From a virus, in the IMG/VR virus record IMGVR_UViG_3300032770_000041, positions 1-43,373 of that record: 43,373 nucleotides of DNA; one strand, 5' to 3'. The position numbers and the translations under genes are program-made. The notes beneath the pieces were generated by a model that was given only the letters and a program-made list of their open reading frames with translations, was not told the DNA's origin and searched no databases. Below, in pieces: positions 7,701-15,705 of the stretch (the first letter of the stretch is position 1; each line of letters starts with the position of its first letter).

Positions 7701-10700
7701 GGCGCGGAGTCCGGGGTATCGGTCGAACCACGCAACATCGGCGTCCTCCAATCGCTGGATCCCGGCCTTGCGGCCGAGCTCGGCCCAGCCCTTGTTGAGC
7801 AGCTCGAACTGCGGCCGGTTGAACTTCAGCCCCTGCCCATCGGCCGTCTGCACCACGAACGTGGGGAGGCCGCTGTTGGGCTCGTAGCGCACGCCGCTCT
7901 GCCAGCTCTGGAGATCCCCGTTCAGAATCTGCAGCCCCTTGTAGGGCTCGGGCTCACCCCGCAGCAGGCGCGCGGTGCCGACCACCGGCTCGTGCTCCAC
8001 GATCTGCGAGCCCTTCAGCACCCACGACTCATAATGATACCGACTGAGGTCGCCGTCGTCGATGCCTAACGCACGGTACGCCGACCGCACATTCTCGCGG
8101 ATCCCGCGCTCGATCGCCTCGTAGATCGCGAGCCCCTTCGGCCCGTTCAGGACCGTCGAGAGCGGGCCGTACACTTCCTTGCCCTCGAGACCCGGCGTGC
8201 CGTCCCACAGGTCCCGCACCTTGATCCGGTCGAGCACCATCACGTCCGGCTTGCCCGAGAGCAGCAGCGAGAAGCTCAGCGTCTTCGTATCGAGCCCGGT
8301 GCCGCGGCCGAGGTAGCCCACCAGCAGCCGGCGCGCCTCGGCGCCGCTCAGGTTGGGATCCGAGAAGGCCTGCCGGATCTTCTCGAGCGTGCCGTTCGCG
8401 TTCATCTTCTCGAGCACGTTGCCGAAGCGCCGGGCGTTGTGCGCGATCTGCCCACCCAGCCGGCCGGTCTGGCCGCCCTTGGGATAGAGGTCGTCCACGA
8501 AGGCGTTGTACTCGCCGCGGTTGAACTTCCCCGCGGCCACGTCGTCCAGCATATCCCAGAAGCCGCGGCCGTTCACCCGGTGCTCGAGGATCTCGAGCAT
8601 CGCGGAGTCCGACAGGTAGGCCGGCGCCTGCGGCGACATCGCGACCTGCAGCAGCAGCGCCGTCACCGCGCGCTGCTGTGTCGGCACGTCGGCCTTCACG
8701 GTGGGATGGGTGCCCTCGAGGATCTGGCGGATCTCGCCCGTCAGGGCCATCGCCTTCTCGGAGGCCATCCGCTGCTCGAGCCCCTGCGGGGTGGCGTCCT
8801 GCCCGTGCATTGCGCGGAGATCCGAGAGGATCCGCTCGACGCCGCTGCCATCGGTGCGGGCCATCGCGATCGCGTGCTCCGGGGCCTTGGGCACGACGTC
8901 CGAGCGGAAGACCTGCTGCATGGTCCGGCCCCACGTCGCGTCGTCGGCCAGCGGCTGCGGCGCGACCTGCTGGAGTCGGTCGAGCTCGGCGCTCACGACC
9001 GGGATCTTCGCCTCGGTGTAGCCCTCGCCGGCGAGCGGCGCGCCGCGGCTCTCGAGGCCCAGCCGCTCCGGCGCCGGCGTGGTGAAGTCGGCCGGCAGAC
9101 CGAGTTGCTGCCGCTCAGCCTGCACGCCCAGCTTCCCCGACTCGCCCTCGGCGCCGAAGATGGTCGGCAGGAGCGCGCCGGCGGCCGCGCCCTCGACGGC
9201 GCCCAGCGCCCGGTTGTCCGGAGTCTGCGCGGCACCCACGGCCGCGCCGGCACTGGCGCTGCCGAGCGTGGTCAGCACCTGCGGGTGGATCGCGCCGGCT
9301 TCGGCGCCGGCCGGCGCGAGGAGCTGCCGGCCCGCGGGCTCAGCCACGTAGAACTCGCGGTAGCCCTTGCCCGAGAAGACCCCGCCCACGATGTCATCGA
9401 CCGGCACGTCGCGGCTCACGAGCTGCCGGCGACTGCCGGCGCCGTACATCTTCTGGAACTCGCCGGCGAAGTCGTGGTCGGTCCACCGCGAGAAGAGCCG
9501 GTTGCCCTCACCCGGAGCCGCCACCCGCCAGAGCTTCACGGTGTCGCCGTACCGCTGCCGGATCGCCTCACGCACCGGCTGCCACGCATCGTAGAACTCG
9601 CGCAGCGAGCTCGGGTCGTGCAGCGCCACGCGATCGACCGAGGGCACGGTGTTGCTCCACATCCCCTCGACGTCGGTCTGCATGGCGCGGCCGATCGGCG
9701 TATCGGTCTTCACCGAGGCCCACGTCGATCGCATCAGCCGCGCGAGCGGATCCACGATCTGCGGGCGCTCGGATCCAGCGACCGGCGCCCGCCGCCAGAG
9801 CTCGTCGGACATCTCGGCCGGCGCCGCCGGCGCGGTTTCTGCTGGCGCCGCGGCCGCCGGCTGGACGATCGTCGGAGTCTCCTCCGGGGCGAGCGGCTCG
9901 GTGGCCGGCTGGCTCGAGGGCTTGTACACGGTCCCGCGCGCCCACGCCGGCCGCGGCTCCCAGTTCTCCGGCCGCCACGGCTTTGGCGTGGCCCGCGGCC
10001 AGCCGCCGGTCTCGGGCGGCCGCACCGGAGGCACCGCGGCCGGCAGATCCTGCGAGCGCTCCGCGGGCGAGCTGGGCGGCTCCTCGGGCGCGATCGCCTC
10101 GAGGGGGTCCCCGGCCGCGCGCGCCGCCGCCTTCCGCCGCAGGTAGGCGTTGACGCCGGTCTCGAGCGCCGTGCCGACCACCTCGCCGCCGGCACCGAAC
10201 GCCACGCCCTGCCGGAAGCCGCTCGTCGCCGCCTCGTTGACTCGCTCGAGGCTGGGATCAGGACTCAGGGCTTCCTGCGCCGCCGAGAAGAGCCCGAGCT
10301 GGGATCCCGTGCGCGCGCTTGCCACCGCCGCGCGCTCAGCCAGCGGCAACGCGAGCGGCTCGCCGGCCTCGAAGAGCTTCGACGCACCGGGCAGCATCGC
10401 CATCTCGGTGCCCATCCGCATCAGGCCCTGCCCGATCTGCACGACCGGCGGGTTCTGGGATCCGAACGACTCGAGCCAGCGCCGCTCCCGCCGCTGCGCG
10501 CCCGCAGCCTCCTCGAGCTTCTCCTGTACACCCGGCAGCTTGAGGGTGCCGGCTGCGGTGGCCCCGAGCTCGGTCAGGTATTGGAGCGGCGCGCCGGCGA
10601 CGGTGCTGACCGCCTGCGCGGCCGCGCTGCCGGCGGGGCTCGCCTCGACTCGCTCGCGGAAGCTGCGCTCGGCCGGGCTCTCGGGTGCGTTCTCGGTGGC

Positions 10701-10973
10701 CGTGACCGCGGCGCGGCGCTGCTGCGCGGCGAGGTACTGGGTCGGGGAAGGCTGCTGCAGCTCGTCGGGCGCCACGCCGGCCGGCGCCGGCATCGGCGTG
10801 AACTCGCGCTCGACCTGCGCGGTCGCGTCGTCTGGGGCGGTGCCCTGCTGCGTGAGCTGGGCCCAGCGCGCGCGCTTCGCCGCGCGCACCTCCGGCGGCA
10901 CGTTCAGATTCGGCGTGACGGGCCCCGACACCGGCTCCGGGCCCGGATCCGGTTGCACCGGAGCGTCAGGCAT
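4758..10973 (-). CDS. Giant polyvalent internal virion protein (2071 aa)
   Basis: The longest gene, placed after the tail genes where podoviruses encode proteins stored in the head and ejected with the DNA. Residues 1-400 are Pro/Ala-rich with an amphipathic membrane-like stretch (120-275). Residues 475-545 resemble an ADP-ribosyltransferase core: LWRV with R483, FSRWT with S495, YREFYV with E540. Two glycine-zipper segments (571-610 and 1143-1187) look able to insert in membranes. The C-terminal part, with NIWGDP and NPFGS motifs and a helical tail, recalls LPD38-type domains of phage polyvalent proteins. No peptidase or lysozyme motif was identified. One intact frame, no frameshift. It contains one GTTAGGC (8064-8070) using a rare TTA codon. 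Confidence 0.9.
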   Translation of the reverse strand: MPDAPVQPDPGPEPVSGPVTPNLNVPPEVRAAKRARWAQLTQQGTAPDDATAQVEREFTPMPAPAGVAPDELQQPSPTQYLAAQQRRAAVTATENAPESPAERSFRERVEASPAGSAAAQAVSTVAGAPLQYLTELGATAAGTLKLPGVQEKLEEAAGAQRRERRWLESFGSQNPPVVQIGQGLMRMGTEMAMLPGASKLFEAGEPLALPLAERAAVASARTGSQLGLFSAAQEALSPDPSLERVNEAATSGFRQGVAFGAGGEVVGTALETGVNAYLRRKAAARAAGDPLEAIAPEEPPSSPAERSQDLPAAVPPVRPPETGGWPRATPKPWRPENWEPRPAWARGTVYKPSSQPATEPLAPEETPTIVQPAAAAPAETAPAAPAEMSDELWRRAPVAGSERPQIVDPLARLMRSTWASVKTDTPIGRAMQTDVEGMWSNTVPSVDRVALHDPSSLREFYDAWQPVREAIRQRYGDTVKLWRVAAPGEGNRLFSRWTDHDFAGEFQKMYGAGSRRQLVSRDVPVDDIVGGVFSGKGYREFYVAEPAGRQLLAPAGAEAGAIHPQVLTTLGSASAGAAVGAAQTPDNRALGAVEGAAAGALLPTIFGAEGESGKLGVQAERQQLGLPADFTTPAPERLGLESRGAPLAGEGYTEAKIPVVSAELDRLQQVAPQPLADDATWGRTMQQVFRSDVVPKAPEHAIAMARTDGSGVERILSDLRAMHGQDATPQGLEQRMASEKAMALTGEIRQILEGTHPTVKADVPTQQRAVTALLLQVAMSPQAPAYLSDSAMLEILEHRVNGRGFWDMLDDVAAGKFNRGEYNAFVDDLYPKGGQTGRLGGQIAHNARRFGNVLEKMNANGTLEKIRQAFSDPNLSGAEARRLLVGYLGRGTGLDTKTLSFSLLLSGKPDVMVLDRIKVRDLWDGTPGLEGKEVYGPLSTVLNGPKGLAIYEAIERGIRENVRSAYRALGIDDGDLSRYHYESWVLKGSQIVEHEPVVGTARLLRGEPEPYKGLQILNGDLQSWQSGVRYEPNSGLPTFVVQTADGQGLKFNRPQFELLNKGWAELGRKAGIQRLEDADVAWFDRYPGLRAARDDLARRYATELAGRDLGPVTPAERAAAALRRRPFFGAQSPQRAVAARQVVGALAGAGAGAAGGYATGDTPGERVRNALLGGAAGVLAGGLALRGGEEPAAAPAPEAVAPEAEGLPESGRPMAAPHLPELSAEQAHLGGMVDPTDFLNIDRMDPRTPEERASLEAAIQRTVARIYPEGRGVRGFDVALANAQKIAADPAALDRIPLNRLTGDERLAHRILLNVQNERLVALGKQAELDPDNVALDAQLRRLQDQVDDRTRKAMLSGTAQGRDLAYNRILASQTLDPTAWHIRALRLLGDDYDKLPDTVRTRINALLEAKDVEGLSRYVASLKQATAAQKLARFFKTNLISSLTTAGRILTGSQADLWMFHAGPTRALEVLADRMLQTYTGVRSRALLGEFRGEAAKAAIRGIGTEGERILHGEPVPGGGRGTGILERGEVTNVPVEEPDGTLGKAYYHGMQALDVYENAVGRTHGLLHRLGWQPAYQQSLWERAILQANEEARAAAAPVTGGKPLVGDAYRARVRELAANPTDEMQAGAMSDADHATFLAKNALATGMNRLKQFLANAQQEGALKGHANLAARGAYLASEALAPFVKISTNIIGRGLETTPLGIGPTSASLIRLMRAVQDAAPAAERQALQAQFLTRASRLGVGSALYYLGLKAAQHGILTGGPTTDPRERQARDAQNAASFQIKLFGRWHSLLALGPLGFPIAAGAVTAQAFRKPELTTGQQALAALTSMPAVAAQESFMRGTQSATEAVADPLGAGARWGQQLGSALIPGANLVTHIAEAADTLQRRPHGLGQDVRGNLPVTRAGTMPRLNIWGDPVPEQRSPVNTLVNPFGSRPDPTDEDPQLREVVRVGALMPTTKRLPDESDETYQQRAQIRGHAARQAVQFEMADPRYQAAETLAQTAMAQDPELAKMDPAEVTRLVQQQLLENAARAAVEAPDVKLQEQMLSQGETQRQTWRAQLKRAASGH

Positions 10974-10976
10974 CGG

Positions 10977-11894
10977 CTAGTACGGGTTCACGGGACCGGC
11001 CGGCTGAGCCCCGCCGCCGCTCCCGACCAGCGTGCTGGTCAGGGATCCCGCCGGCAGGCCCATCTGGCGCTCGATCGACGCCGCGGCGCGCCGCTTGGCG
11101 CCCAGCAGGGCCGCCTGCACCGCCTCGGTCGGCGCCCCGGCCGGCAGGCGGTGCGAGGCGATCTCGGTGTTCAGAGCTGTCTGGAACGCCCGCTGAGCCT
11201 GCGCGATCTGCGCGGGTGTGAGCTGGCCGGCCGGCGGCGCGCCTTTGCCGGGGGCCGGCGCCTCTCCACCAGCCGCCTGACCGCGCGGCACCCAGACCCG
11301 CTTGCCCCCGCGGATCACCTGCACCAGCGGCTCGCCGGCGCCGGAGGGGGCGGCCTTGAGCGCCATCTTGTCCGCGAGGGTCATCGGGGTGGGCGCCACC
11401 CCGCCGGTCGCCGTCGTCCCGCCCGGCTTCGGAGCCGGCAGGTCGAGGAGTGCCCTGCCCACTGCCGCCTTGGTCGGCGTCGTGCTGTAGAGCGGGGTGC
11501 CCCCGGGTGTGGTGACCGTGGGCCGCTGGAGACCGCCGGGCAGCGTCACGCCGGTCGGCCCCGCGCCCGGAATCTGCACGGTGGGCCCCGCGCCCCACTG
11601 CGGGGTCGGCGCCTGCGTCGTGAGGCCGGCGCCGCGCAGGCTCACCGCCTCCGCGATGTCCCGCGAGCGCTCGTCCGCGTTCTCCCGCGCCACGCGATCG
11701 GCTTCCTGCTCGGTCTGCAGGTTGTGCTCGAACTGGGTGTTCTTCGCGCCCTGATAGGTCTGCAGCGCGCTCCCGATCATCGCGCCGATCGGGTCCTGTT
11801 CGCCACCCAAGGGGTACGGGCTGTACGCCTGCCGCATCAGCGGGTAGGGCGCCCGGAACACGCTCGAGGATGGCATCCCCCACGAGCCGCCCAT
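10977..11894 (-). CDS. Internal virion/ejection protein candidate (305 aa)
   Basis: Rich in Gly, Pro, Ala and Thr, with a low-complexity middle (residues 90-230) and helical ends. The C-terminal third (about 230-290) is an Ala/Gln helix. It lies between a small glycine/alanine-rich protein and the giant polyvalent gene, with one-base stop/start overlaps. The context matches P22-style ejection proteins (gp7/gp20/gp16 position), but sequence alone does not assign it. It ends four bases before the giant gene. Confidence 0.75.
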   Translation of the reverse strand: MGGSWGMPSSSVFRAPYPLMRQAYSPYPLGGEQDPIGAMIGSALQTYQGAKNTQFEHNLQTEQEADRVARENADERSRDIAEAVSLRGAGLTTQAPTPQWGAGPTVQIPGAGPTGVTLPGGLQRPTVTTPGGTPLYSTTPTKAAVGRALLDLPAPKPGGTTATGGVAPTPMTLADKMALKAAPSGAGEPLVQVIRGGKRVWVPRGQAAGGEAPAPGKGAPPAGQLTPAQIAQAQRAFQTALNTEIASHRLPAGAPTEAVQAALLGAKRRAAASIERQMGLPAGSLTSTLVGSGGGAQPAGPVNPY

Positions 11895-12262
11895 CAGAGC
11901 AACATCGACGCGCCGAACCCGAGCGCGCTCCCGATCCCCGACAGCAAGCTGGCCTTCCGCTGGGCCGCCATCTGCTGCCGCATCGTGTCCTGCTCGTTGG
12001 CCGCGAGGCCCGCGCCCATCGCCTCGCCGGCGGCCTGCTTCGCGTAGCCGCCGACCTCCTTGCCGTAGGCGCTGGCGATGTCGCCGGCCGCCACGTTCGC
12101 CTGTCCGCTCCGCAGGGCGCCGGTCGAGTTGAGGCCGCCGAGCATGGTGCCGATCTGCTGGGAGAGCGGACGCTCGGCGGTGTCGGCCAGCCCCTGCGCG
12201 CCGATCTGGGCCTTCTTCTGGGCCTGATCGACATAGCCGCCGGTGCTGAAGGGGTTGCTCAT
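11894..12262 (-). CDS. Small Ala/Gly-rich internal virion protein candidate (122 aa)
   Basis: A helical, low-charge protein with a hydrophobic, glycine-containing C-terminus (about 105-122, ending GASMLL) that could contact membranes. Similar small Ala/Gly-rich proteins occur next to ejection proteins in podoviruses and act early in DNA entry; that role is inference here. The start overlaps the previous stop as ATGA and the stop overlaps the next ATG by one base. Confidence 0.72.
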   Translation of the reverse strand: MSNPFSTGGYVDQAQKKAQIGAQGLADTAERPLSQQIGTMLGGLNSTGALRSGQANVAAGDIASAYGKEVGGYAKQAAGEAMGAGLAANEQDTMRQQMAAQRKASLLSGIGSALGFGASMLL

Positions 12263-12516
12263 GTCGTACCTCCGAACTGCGCGCTCATCGGCATCGCGGT
12301 CGCCATCGAGCTCGGCGCCGCCCGCAGCAGCCGCTGGCCCACCGCGGGCACCACGCCCCGCATGGTGTTGCCCGGGAGCTGCGCCGGCGCGTTGGGGTCG
12401 GCGTTCTCGGGCCGCTCAGCCATCCGGCGCTGGAGCAGCATCTGGCCCACCGTCGCCGCCGAGGGCGCGGGCGTCTGGGGCTGCGGCTGGAAGCTGGTCA
12501 GAGATCCCATGGTCAC
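12259..12516 (-). CDS. Small Pro/Gln/Met-rich virion-region protein (85 aa)
   Basis: Start is the GTG at 12516, overlapping the preceding stop as GTGA; an ATG six bases further in is possible. The composition is disordered (many Pro, Gln, Ala, Met) with no cysteine or membrane helix. Function unknown. It belongs to the run of coupled genes between the tailspike and the internal virion proteins. Confidence 0.68.
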   Translation of the reverse strand: MTMGSLTSFQPQPQTPAPSAATVGQMLLQRRMAERPENADPNAPAQLPGNTMRGVVPAVGQRLLRAAPSSMATAMPMSAQFGGTT

Positions 12517-12995
12517 GGCTTCAGGTTAGCGGTGGCGAACTGATGATGCACGCTGTTCAGGACCACGTTGTCGCTGCCGGTGCCCACGATCCGGACCTGA
12601 AGGTTCTCGTCGCCACCGGCCGGCGTGAAGCCGGTCCACGAGCCGGCGAAGGATCCGGCCGGCGCGCCGGCCGGCATCGTGACGCTCGCCATCACCTGCC
12701 CGGTCGTCACGTTGTAGACCTGCACCGTCGCATCGTGCGCCGCGGGCGGCGTGCCGTACACCACGCACCGGCAGAGATTCCCGCCGGCGTCCGCGTGGTC
12801 CACGACGGCGCCCATCGCCGCGCAGGTGGCCGCGCCCCCCGAGAGGGCGATTGTGGTGCCGGCGTAGTTCTGGTGCAGCGGCACGGTGGCGTGGTTCGTG
12901 ACGCGGCCCAGCGCCCGCTGCAGCTCGTCCTTGAGCCCGGCGAGGTGCGGGTCGGTCGGGGAGACCCCGAACTGGATGATCTGCCCGCGGGCCAT
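12513..12995 (-). CDS. Beta-rich structural protein after the tailspike (160 aa)
   Basis: The ATG at 12995 overlaps the tailspike stop (TGATG). The N-terminal 35 residues are helical (MARGQIIQFGV start). The rest alternates small polar and hydrophobic residues typical of beta-sandwich virion proteins, for example TVQVYNVTTGQVMASVTMP (about 105-123), with two or three cysteines. Likely a tailspike accessory, carbohydrate-binding or chaperone-like protein, from position and composition only. Confidence 0.75.
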   Translation of the reverse strand: MARGQIIQFGVSPTDPHLAGLKDELQRALGRVTNHATVPLHQNYAGTTIALSGGAATCAAMGAVVDHADAGGNLCRCVVYGTPPAAHDATVQVYNVTTGQVMASVTMPAGAPAGSFAGSWTGFTPAGGDENLQVRIVGTGSDNVVLNSVHHQFATANLKP

Positions 12996-15202
12996 CAGGC
13001 GTAGGCCGCCTGCGCGCTCATCGCGTTCCAGTTGCTGCCGTCGTACAGGAACGCGATCGAGCTGCGCTTGCCGGTGGCGTTGCCCGCATCGGACCACGTG
13101 TAGCCCTTGAAGATGGCGTTCCACGTGATCGCGAAGCCGCCCGCGCCACCCTGAATGAACGTGAAGCGGATGATCTGGCCGATCATCGGGGTGGTGGGCG
13201 CGCCGACCACGCGCGCCGCGGTGAGCGTGACCTCGCAGATCCCTCCCTCCGGGCCGCCCTGCAGCGTCCGCGGATCGAAGCCCGCCACCAGCGTGGCCTC
13301 CGCGATCGCCGGCGAGCAGTTGTTATAGACCGGCCCGGAGGCGTTCCCGCTAAACTGGCCGCCGATGACCTTGCTGCCGGCGCAGTCGCCGGCGCTGTCC
13401 ACGATCGCCACGCCCCAGCGGGTGTTGTTGTTGCACCGCGGCTCCACGACCCGGCACCGCGGGCAGTTGACGCTGATGAAGATCCCGTCCTGCGTGGCCC
13501 CCGTGGCATTGTCGCAGGTCGGGTAGCGGATCGTCACATCGCTCACGTTGTTGAGCTCGATCCCGCGCGCGCCGTTCGCGTTGCACCACACCCCGTCGAT
13601 CGTGGTGAAGCTCGCGGTCGAGGTGGTGATGTAAATCCCGCGGCTGGTGTTCGCGTCGAACCGGCCGCCGACGATCCGGCTCCGGGCCTGCAGGCTCATC
13701 CCGTGCGTGCCGTTCCCAACCGCGTGGCAGTTGAGGAACTCGTTGTCCACCGACAGGGTGTCGCTCGTGTAGCCGGCGCCGCTGTTGTAGTGGCTCTGGC
13801 AGTCCACGAAGCGGTTGCGCGTCGAGCCGTTCTTCAGCTTGAAGCCGTCGCCCGAGGTGATGCCGAAGGCCCGACAGCCGATCATCAGGTTGTCGTTGTC
13901 GCCCTGATAGGAGGGATCGCCCCACTGGAAGCCGACCGCGCCGCACCCGATCGCGCTGCAGAAGGCGAAGATGTTGTGGTGGCAGAACTGGCCGTGGCCG
14001 CAGACAAAGCCGCCATCGGTGAAGTTCAGCGCCTTGCAGTCGGTCCACGTGCAGTACATCGTGCCGTTCGAGACATCGAAAGCATCCCACGTCCCGTCGC
14101 GGCTGATGCACGAGAAGAACGTGATGTCCTGACAGGACCGCGCACCGAACGTCCAGCCGTCGCCGGCGCCGGCGAGATCGTGGACCGTGGAGCTGACGAC
14201 GCGGCCACCTTGACACCGGAGCAGGTTGATGCCGGTCTGGGTCCCACCCTGCACGTCGATCCCCTCGATGTGCAGATCGATGCCGAAGCTGACGTGGATC
14301 CCCTCGCCCTGCACGTTCGAGTCCAGCAGGTTCGCGCCGGAGACCTCGAGGCCGCGCACCGGGTTCAGCTTGGTGACCGTGCAGGTGGCGACCGACTGCA
14401 GGTAGGCGTTCCGCGTCGGCCGCTTGAGGCCCAGCGTGGTGGGACCGGTGCTGGCGACCACGTTGAGCTCGATCAGGTACGGGGTGAACCCGCCGGTCCC
14501 GACCGCGGCGCTGTAGATCTCGATGACGTCACCCACCGAGAACCCGGCACCGTTGCTCACCGTCAGCGAGGTGGACCGCAGCGGGGCATCCACGGTGGTG
14601 GTGGTCGTGACGCCGGTCTCAGACCCGCGGACGTCGATCGTGCCGGTTCCCGAGACCGGGTTTTGCACCTGCAGGAAGGCGCCCGGGTCGAAGATGAACT
14701 TGACGTAGGAGGCCGTGCAGATGATCGGGTTCGTGAGGTAGGTCCCGGCCACGGTGTGGACCACGCCGCCGGTGACCGAGGCGCCAGCCACCGCGCCCAC
14801 GAAGCAGGCCGAGTCGTCGGTCGCGTTGTCGCCCGCGGCGCCATAGGCGCGCACGGCGAAGACCGCCGGATCCCCGCCCTCGCAGACCATCCGCACGCCG
14901 GTGTTGAACGTCACCGCGGATGCCGTGTAGGGCATCAGGACCCGCGGCACGAAGACCATCGTCGCGCCGTCCGCGACGGCGGCCGCGATCGCGGCGTTCA
15001 CCACCGCGGCGTTCTGGGCCGGCGTGCCCGCCGGCAGGGCGATGCTGATGAAGCTGCCGGCGTTGTAGGTCGTCGTCCCGAACGGGCTCTGCTTGACCAT
15101 GTCCTGCAGCGGCCGGTTGGTGACGTCGGTCAGCGTGGGGTGGTTGGCGCCCACCACCAGCTCGGTCGCCTGCACGTACCGGGGCGTGGTGAGTGTGCTC
15201 AT
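12995..15202 (-). CDS. Tailspike with parallel beta-helix (735 aa)
   Basis: Receptor-binding/depolymerase candidate. The start is the ATG at 15202, overlapping the previous stop; the frame is open further upstream inside that gene. After a short head-binding region (1-100), FAVRAYGAAGDNATDDS (about residues 115-131) is the typical entry of the pectate-lyase-3/glycosidase-28-like right-handed beta-helix. Many short Gly/Asn-rich rungs follow, with frequent single cysteines (residues 200-640). The C-terminal 90 residues form a separate beta-rich domain ending in SNWNAMS, a common trimerisation or tip domain. The substrate is probably a host surface polysaccharide but cannot be read from sequence. 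Confidence 0.87.
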   Translation of the reverse strand: MSTLTTPRYVQATELVVGANHPTLTDVTNRPLQDMVKQSPFGTTTYNAGSFISIALPAGTPAQNAAVVNAAIAAAVADGATMVFVPRVLMPYTASAVTFNTGVRMVCEGGDPAVFAVRAYGAAGDNATDDSACFVGAVAGASVTGGVVHTVAGTYLTNPIICTASYVKFIFDPGAFLQVQNPVSGTGTIDVRGSETGVTTTTTVDAPLRSTSLTVSNGAGFSVGDVIEIYSAAVGTGGFTPYLIELNVVASTGPTTLGLKRPTRNAYLQSVATCTVTKLNPVRGLEVSGANLLDSNVQGEGIHVSFGIDLHIEGIDVQGGTQTGINLLRCQGGRVVSSTVHDLAGAGDGWTFGARSCQDITFFSCISRDGTWDAFDVSNGTMYCTWTDCKALNFTDGGFVCGHGQFCHHNIFAFCSAIGCGAVGFQWGDPSYQGDNDNLMIGCRAFGITSGDGFKLKNGSTRNRFVDCQSHYNSGAGYTSDTLSVDNEFLNCHAVGNGTHGMSLQARSRIVGGRFDANTSRGIYITTSTASFTTIDGVWCNANGARGIELNNVSDVTIRYPTCDNATGATQDGIFISVNCPRCRVVEPRCNNNTRWGVAIVDSAGDCAGSKVIGGQFSGNASGPVYNNCSPAIAEATLVAGFDPRTLQGGPEGGICEVTLTAARVVGAPTTPMIGQIIRFTFIQGGAGGFAITWNAIFKGYTWSDAGNATGKRSSIAFLYDGSNWNAMSAQAAYA

Positions 15203-15705
15203 CTCAGGATCCCGTTGTAGGTGTAGTGCCCGTCGTAGGGGCCGAAGGCCTCGTAGACGAGGTCGGCGTTCGCCCCCGCGCCGGTGGCCCGGGTCCGGCG
15301 GCGCATCACGAACGAGCAGCTCGCGTTGCCCAGCTCGACCGGCCGGCTGTAGCCCGAGACCACCACCTGCACCTGAAAGCTCGAGCCGCTGATGAAGAAC
15401 GGGGTGCTCGTGATGTCGGTCCCGCTCACCGGGAAGACCTTGACCAGCGTCTGTGCGGTGGGCAGCCCGTCGCGCCACGGGATCACCGCGATGATCGCCT
15501 GCGACGGCGCGTCGGCCCGCTGGCGGAACTTCCGGAAGTCGTACCAGCCCAGCGTCCGGTCGAGCCGGAACAGAGTCGAGAGCACGTAGGGCGCGAAGGG
15601 CACACCGCCGCTGCCGTCCGCGGCTGCGAAGTCGTTGACGGTGGCCGGGTCGTCCATCGAGTAGATGGCGCCGCCGCTCTGGGTCACCACGTAGATCGGG
15701 ATCAT
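15199..15705 (-). CDS. Tail/head-completion protein (168 aa), unassigned
   Basis: A beta-rich soluble protein without cysteine knuckles or membrane helices. It sits between the hub-like beta-propeller protein and the tailspike and overlaps both neighbours by four bases. The MIPIYVVTQSGGAIYS start and WRDGLPTAQTLVKVFPV stretch suggest a compact structural domain. It may link hub and tailspike; no family recognised. Confidence 0.78.
   Translation of the reverse strand: MIPIYVVTQSGGAIYSMDDPATVNDFAAADGSGGVPFAPYVLSTLFRLDRTLGWYDFRKFRQRADAPSQAIIAVIPWRDGLPTAQTLVKVFPVSGTDITSTPFFISGSSFQVQVVVSGYSRPVELGNASCSFVMRRRTRATGAGANADLVYEAFGPYDGHYTYNGILR

Noticed and set aside
8439-12047. 1202-codon open frame on the plus strand opposite the giant virion gene
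   Set aside because: Long antisense frames arise from high GC third positions. The product is His/Arg/Gly low-complexity with no recognisable domain and no ribosome site. The same applies to plus-strand frames at 5031-6905, 7047-8069, 13703-15220, 16050-17600, 24343-25806, 25662-27836 and 28110-30416.
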